DNA of 64,000 nt, from positions 1 to 64,000 of the forward strand of contig JADJYX010000039.1 in assembly GCA_016719535.1 (NCBI GenBank), read 5' to 3'. Made by a program: the position numbers and the translations under genes. The stretch is from Rubrivivax sp. (GTDB lineage Bacteria; Pseudomonadota; Gammaproteobacteria; Burkholderiales; Burkholderiaceae_C). This document shows positions 60,061-64,000 of the stretch, piece by piece. Numbering within the stretch: the first letter of the stretch is position 1; every line of letters starts with the position of its first letter. The notes below the pieces were generated by a model, which was not told the origin of the DNA, did not search any database, and saw only the letters and a list, made by a program, of their open reading frames with translations.

Positions 60061-60927
60061 ATGTCCGACCCCACGCCCTACCAGCCGCCCCGCATCTGGA
60101 CCTGGAACAAGGCCAGCGGCGGCCGCTTCGCCAGCATCAACCGCCCGGTGGCCGGCGCCACGCACGAGAAGGCCCTGCCGGTGGGCCGCCACCCGCTGCA
60201 GCTGTATTCGCTGGCCACGCCCAACGGCGTGAAGGTGACGGTGATGCTGGAGGAACTGCTGGCGCTGGGCCACGCCGGCGCCGAATACGACGCCTGGCTG
60301 ATCCGCATCAACGACGGCGAACAGTTCGGCAGCGGCTTCGTCGCCGTCAACCCCAACAGCAAGATCCCGGCGCTGCTGGACCGCAGCGGGCCCGAGCCGA
60401 TCCGCGTCTTCGAGTCGGGCGCCATCCTGCTGTACCTGGCCGAGAAGTTCGGCGCCCTGCTGCCCGACGCGCCGGCCGCGCGTGCCGAATGCCTGTCGTG
60501 GCTGTTCTGGCAGATGGGCAGCGCGCCCTACCTGGGCGGCGGCCTCGGGCACTTCTACGCCTATGCGCCGGAGAAGATCGAATACGCCATCGACCGCTTT
60601 GCGATGGAGGTCAAGCGCCAGCTCGACGTGCTGGACCGCCGCCTGGGCGAGCGCGAATACCTCGCCGGCGATGCCTACACCATCGCCGACATCGCCGTCT
60701 GGCCCTGGTACGGCGCGCTGGCCAAGGGCCTGCTGTACGAGGCCGGCGAATTCCTGCAGGTGCAGGACTATCGGAACGTGCAGCGCTGGACCGATGCCAT
60801 CGCCCAGCGCCCCGCGGTGCAGCGTGGCCGCCGCGTCAACCGCACCTGGGGCCAGCCCGAGAGCCAGCTGCCCGAGCGCCACGACGCCAGCGATTTCGAC
60901 CGCCCCACGCCAGGAGCCTCCACATGA
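60061..60927 (+). CDS. yghU: YghU-like glutathione-dependent disulfide-bond reductase
   Basis: A 288-residue GST-family protein of the Nu class. N-terminal family extension with PPRIWTWNKASGG and ASINRPVAGATHEK; thioredoxin-like fold with YSLATPNGVKVTVMLEEL, NPNSKIPAL and FESGAILLYL; the helical C-terminus has YTIADIAVWPWYG. Enzymes of this type bind two glutathiones and reduce disulfide bonds. It overlaps the following GST by four bases. Confidence 0.92.
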   Translation: MSDPTPYQPPRIWTWNKASGGRFASINRPVAGATHEKALPVGRHPLQLYSLATPNGVKVTVMLEELLALGHAGAEYDAWLIRINDGEQFGSGFVAVNPNSKIPALLDRSGPEPIRVFESGAILLYLAEKFGALLPDAPAARAECLSWLFWQMGSAPYLGGGLGHFYAYAPEKIEYAIDRFAMEVKRQLDVLDRRLGEREYLAGDAYTIADIAVWPWYGALAKGLLYEAGEFLQVQDYRNVQRWTDAIAQRPAVQRGRRVNRTWGQPESQLPERHDASDFDRPTPGAST

Positions 60928-61556
60928 TCACCCTCTACGACTGCGCCACCGCCCCCAGCCCGCGCCGCGCGCGCATCCTGCTGGCCGAGAAGGGCATCCC
61001 GCACGAGACCGTGCAGATCGACCTGCGCAGCGGCGAACAGCTGGGCGAGGCCTACCGTCGCATCAACCCGCAGTGCACGGTGCCCGCGCTGCGCACCGAC
61101 GACGGCCTGCTGCTGACCGACAACGCCGGCATCACCGCCTGGGCCGAGGCGGCGTGGCCCGATCCGCCGCTGCTGGGCATCACGCCGGCCGAGAAGGCCG
61201 AGATCGCCAGCTGGAACTGGCGCATCGAATTCGAGGGCCTGATGGCCATCGCCGAGGCGCTGCGCAACAGCGCGCCGGCGATGGCCGGCCGCGCGCTGCC
61301 GGGGCCGGTGGACTATGCGCAGATCCCCGAACTGGCCGCGCGCGGCCTGGCGCGGCTGCAGCAGTTCTTCGTGACGCTGAACGCGCGGCTGGACGGGCGC
61401 GACTTCATCGCCACCGACCGCTTCAGCGTCGCCGACATCACCGCGGTGGTGGCGGTGGACTTCGCGCGCATCGTCAAGGTCAAGCCCGGCGAGCAGCACC
61501 CGCATCTGCAGCGCTGGCGCGCGGCGATGGCGCAGCGGCCGTCGATGGCGCTGTAG
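60924..61556 (+). CDS. Glutathione S-transferase
   Basis: A 210-residue GST: LYDCATAPSPRRARILLAEKG at the N-terminus (active-site Ser/Cys region), NPQCTVPALRTDDG with the cis-proline, and FSVADITAVVAVDFARIV. Coupled to yghU by an ATGA overlap, so both are made together. Specificity unknown; third GST-fold gene of the window besides SspA and that at 39.9 kb. Confidence 0.88.
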   Translation: MITLYDCATAPSPRRARILLAEKGIPHETVQIDLRSGEQLGEAYRRINPQCTVPALRTDDGLLLTDNAGITAWAEAAWPDPPLLGITPAEKAEIASWNWRIEFEGLMAIAEALRNSAPAMAGRALPGPVDYAQIPELAARGLARLQQFFVTLNARLDGRDFIATDRFSVADITAVVAVDFARIVKVKPGEQHPHLQRWRAAMAQRPSMAL

Positions 61557-61664
61557 GCGTGCGAATTGGCGCGCAACTCCCCACAGAACTGTCGGTGCCG
61601 ATCCAAGTCTGCGCCAGAGCCGACCGCTTGGTGAACCATGGCCGCGCAGTTCGCGCGGATCTAG

Positions 61665-62890
61665 GGAAGTGCTGAACAACGCGTCATCCAGTAGCCGTTG
61701 AATTCCAACAACGCTCGGATTTCGCGATGCGAGAAGAGCGGGCGCGTTTGCGACCGTCGAACTCGATTCGAGACGCAATTCCTGGTCACTTGGTGCCCTT
61801 TGCGCATTCAGGACGCACCAATGCCTTGGTGTTGGCCATCCAGTAGTGCCCGCTTGGCCAGCATCAGGTTGGCCAGTGCGAACTGCGCGTACAGCCGGGC
61901 GCCGTTCTTCTTCAGGCCGCGGTAGCTGACCTTCTTGTACCGGAACAGGTTCTTGATGACGTGGAACGGGTGCTCCACCAGCGCCCGGATCTGCGCCTTC
62001 TTGCGCTCGACCAGCACCGTCAGTTCCTTAAGCGGGCCCTCTGGCATGGCCTTGATCACGCCGCGCTTGGTGGCCACCATCCACTTCACGTCCTCGCGGA
62101 TGCCACCGTCCTTCTGTGCCTCGGTGACCTCCGCTCGCTTGTCCACGCCGGTGTAGCCCGCGTCAGCGTGCACGCGCGCCTCCTGACCGTGCAGCAACTC
62201 ATGCGTGTGGGCCACGTCGCTCTCGTTGGCCGCCGTGGCGTGCACGCTGTGCACCAGGCCCGACTCAGCGTCCACGCCTATGTGCGCCTTCATCCCGAAG
62301 TGCCACTGGTTGCCCTTCTTGGCCTGGTGCATCTCTGGGTCTCGGGCGTGATCCTTGTTCTTGGTCGACGGCGGTGCGGCGATGATGGTGGCGTCCACCA
62401 GCGTGCCCTCGCGCATCAGTAATCCGCGCTGGCCCAGGTGGGCGTTGACCTGCTCGAAGATGGCCTTCGTGAGCTGGTTCTCTTCCAGCAGGCGGCGGAA
62501 CTTCAGCAGTGTCGTGGCGTCGGGGACCTGCTCACGCGACAGGTCGATGCCCACGAACTCCTGCATCGCCTGGCTGTCGTAGATGGCATCTTCCAGACCT
62601 TCGTCGCTCAGGCTGTACCACTGCTGAAGGAAATACATGCGCAGCATGCGCGGCACGCCGATGGGCGGGCGGCCCACGCGGCCGCTGCTGGGGTAGTGCG
62701 GCTCGATCAGCGCGATCAGCGCCGACCACGGCACCACCTGCTGCATCTCGCCCAGGAACTTCTCGCGCCGTGTCTTGCGCTTCTTGCCCGCGTACTCCAG
62801 GCTGGCAAAGCTGGTCTGCTTCATGCCTCGATCATCCCCGGCACCATCGGGCTCCGCCATCGTGCTTGACCCGAATAAATCAGCGTTTCC
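61665..62890 (-). mobile_element. IS5-family insertion sequence with CTAG target duplication
   Basis: The element is 1,226 bp. Its left end reads ggaagtgctgaacaa (from 61665). Its right end, read inward from 62890, is ggaaacgctgattta, agreeing at 9 of the first 11 positions. Both sides are flanked by CTAG (61661-61664 and 62891-62894), the target preference and duplication length of the IS5 family. It carries one intact transposase gene; about 140 bases at the left end are non-coding. It looks complete and recently mobile. Confidence 0.85.
61808..62824 (-). CDS. IS5-family DDE transposase
   Basis: A 338-residue transposase. N-terminal DUF772-like region with RMYFLQQWYSLSDEGLEDAI, the DDE core with LVDATIIAAPP (first Asp), HADAGYTGVDKR (second Asp) and a distal VEHPFHVIKNLFRYKKVSYRG (R/E region). 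Intact, no frameshift. An ATG 12 codons upstream at 62860 is an alternative start; the GAGG preceding 62824 favours the shorter form. Confidence 0.9.
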   Translation of the reverse strand: MKQTSFASLEYAGKKRKTRREKFLGEMQQVVPWSALIALIEPHYPSSGRVGRPPIGVPRMLRMYFLQQWYSLSDEGLEDAIYDSQAMQEFVGIDLSREQVPDATTLLKFRRLLEENQLTKAIFEQVNAHLGQRGLLMREGTLVDATIIAAPPSTKNKDHARDPEMHQAKKGNQWHFGMKAHIGVDAESGLVHSVHATAANESDVAHTHELLHGQEARVHADAGYTGVDKRAEVTEAQKDGGIREDVKWMVATKRGVIKAMPEGPLKELTVLVERKKAQIRALVEHPFHVIKNLFRYKKVSYRGLKKNGARLYAQFALANLMLAKRALLDGQHQGIGAS

Positions 62891-63643
62891 CTAGGGTACG
62901 GCTCGTATCCTTTTCAGGATTGCCTTTGCCATCTTCTCGCCCCATTCGTCCGGCGATAGGCGGCGAAAGGTAAACGCCGTTGACAAGGGGTTTGCTGACT
63001 GGCCAAGAACTTCCACGCCGTGGCCCGTGTAGAGGGGAGAGTACGCGATGAGGCGCAACTGATCGTTGACTGCAGCAACCGCAGCAGTCGTGCCACACCG
63101 TTCCGTACTGATCCCCTCTCCGCCACCGAAGTGCATGTAGACCGGCGTCCGGTATTCGACATTGCCATCCCGATTGTTGAGATGTGCCGCGACGCAAACG
63201 ATGAGAGCAGTCGAGCCAGGGTGCGAACTCATCTGACCTCGCAGCTTGCCGATGTAGGAACTGACGCGCTGGGCATGGGCTGGCGAACTGCTGGCAAAGA
63301 GTGGGTTGACGGTGGGCTCGCTGCCCGGCCCCTTGGTCCAGTCCCATAGCCAGACGTGCTCTGACCGGAGTGCGAGGAGGGTTGAGCCGACGTCCAATCC
63401 ACGGGAGCGCAAAGCCGCGACCAGATGTCGATTGACTGCGGACTCGATTCGGGTAGCGTCAGACTGTTGAATTGATGTGGGGAACAGACGCGCAAACGGG
63501 CGGGCATCTTGAAGCGGGTAGACAAAGACAGCGAGCTCAACTCGTTGCGTCGGCAGCCGGTCCAGCCAGTCGGACTGAAAGTCCGGCATGGAAGCGCAAC
63601 CTGAAAAGAGCAAACTCGCGAGGGCGGCAAGTAGACGACGCAT
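62891..63643 (-). CDS. Hypothetical lipoprotein (stop codon in the IS target site)
   Basis: A 250-residue predicted lipoprotein: signal MRRLLAALASLLFSGC with the lipobox cysteine at residue 16, then a soluble domain of no recognised family (LAVFVYPLQDARPFARLF, IESAVNRHLVAALRSRG, PVYMHFGGGEGI). Its TAG stop is formed by the CTAG duplicated when the IS inserted; the pre-insertion sequence would also have ended here, so the protein is whole. Codon usage is less GC-rich than elsewhere in the window. Confidence 0.7.
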   Translation of the reverse strand: MRRLLAALASLLFSGCASMPDFQSDWLDRLPTQRVELAVFVYPLQDARPFARLFPTSIQQSDATRIESAVNRHLVAALRSRGLDVGSTLLALRSEHVWLWDWTKGPGSEPTVNPLFASSSPAHAQRVSSYIGKLRGQMSSHPGSTALIVCVAAHLNNRDGNVEYRTPVYMHFGGGEGISTERCGTTAAVAAVNDQLRLIAYSPLYTGHGVEVLGQSANPLSTAFTFRRLSPDEWGEKMAKAILKRIRAVP

Positions 63644-63695
63644 GGGCAAGTCCGACGAGTGGAGCATTCCTGACGCTTCCTGTCCATTCACCTGA

Positions 63696-63998
63696 TCAGC
63701 CATGAAGTCCAGCAGCCGCCCGGAGTACAGGCTCACGAACTCGGCAAGAGAAGGCTGCTAGATCGGAACGTAACTCTGGCCGGTCACTACTTCTGTCCAA
63801 TCCCTGACGTACAAACCAAGGTCTGCGGATGGCGTCGCCGATCAGTGCAGAGATATGCGCAACGAGGTCGCGGTCCACGACCTCCCCAAAGGCAATCTGC
63901 CGCTGCCGCGCCATCTGCGCGGCCATGACGGCCACAACCTCATCTCCCGAGCCCAGTCTTGCCAAGCATTGCGCCAACCTGGGCCACCTCGCGGGGTT
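63696..63998 (-). CDS. Hypothetical protein, 5' end outside window
   Basis: An open frame entering from the right edge, visible for about 100 residues and ending at a TGA (63696-63698). Segments such as VVAVMAAQMARQRQIAFGEVVDRDLVAHIS look codon-like but match no family I know. It precedes the lipoprotein gene by 52 bases on the same strand. It has the same lower-GC character as the lipoprotein. Low certainty that this is the expressed frame. Confidence 0.45.
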   Translation of the reverse strand, partial: NPARWPRLAQCLARLGSGDEVVAVMAAQMARQRQIAFGEVVDRDLVAHISALIGDAIRRPWFVRQGLDRSSDRPELRSDLAAFSCRVREPVLRAAAGLHG

Positions 63999-64000
63999 CG

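Noticed and set aside
1..64000. CRISPR arrays, tRNA or rRNA genes
   Set aside because: No regularly spaced repeats and no tRNA or rRNA-like sequence were seen by eye; a covariance search was not possible.

Overview
The window is a GC-rich (about 70 percent), densely packed chromosomal segment of a betaproteobacterium of the order Burkholderiales, probably a Rubrivivax/Leptothrix/Ideonella-like lineage. The taxonomic evidence is the block petA-petB-petC-sspA-sspB, the run hisI-hisE-hinT-tatA-tatB-tatC, dusB-fis-purH, SlmA, a PhaF/PhaI-type phasin and a BciA-like divinyl reductase. The last hints at a phototrophic or formerly phototrophic ancestor. No rRNA, tRNA or CRISPR was seen.

Layout: 1-4.0 kb (minus) holds the cytochrome bc1 operon and the SspA/SspB regulators. 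4.2-7.1 kb (plus) holds mscL and a DUF1631 protein. 7.1-17.3 kb is almost entirely minus strand: a PdxA-family dehydrogenase, a Nif3-like protein, an HtrA protease (plus strand), then a long run from argB through a nucleotidase, SlmA, PdeM, a DUF815 ATPase, a Nudix enzyme, hisIE and hinT to the Tat translocase. 17.4-23.0 kb carries a CusF-like copper protein, an oxidoreductase and a possible lipid-storage group (two-domain fatty acyl-CoA reductase, phasin, patatin). 23-33.7 kb is housekeeping (M32 peptidase, dusB-fis, purH, thiolase, PlsC/CdsA-like pair, ruvC). 33.8-48.8 kb mixes envelope genes (lpxC, an MCE/MlaE lipid transporter lacking its ATPase, lipoproteins), metabolic enzymes, a hemerythrin and a cyclase/NB-ARC/TPR regulator.

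The most interesting region is 49.4-56.4 kb. A radical SAM ArsS-type enzyme, a DUF547 protein and the two associated transferases (TIGR04283 and TIGR04282) form a tightly overlapping operon. Next to it are a dihydrolipoamide-dehydrogenase-like flavoprotein and an ECF sigma factor with its NrsF (DUF1109) anti-sigma. The same promoter-like string, TGTAACC-N16-CGAA, lies upstream of arsS and at the start of the sigma gene. I read this as a self-contained, sigma-controlled metalloid or selenium/arsenic-type modification system. No arsM methyltransferase is present, so the real product is open.

56.4-61.6 kb holds an FHA-cyclase, a double-domain polyphosphate:AMP phosphotransferase, a BciA-like reductase and two glutathione transferases. 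A 1.2-kb IS5-family element with a CTAG target duplication follows. Beyond it (62.9-64.0 kb) GC content visibly drops, to a lipoprotein and a partial unknown gene, suggesting the edge of an accessory region.
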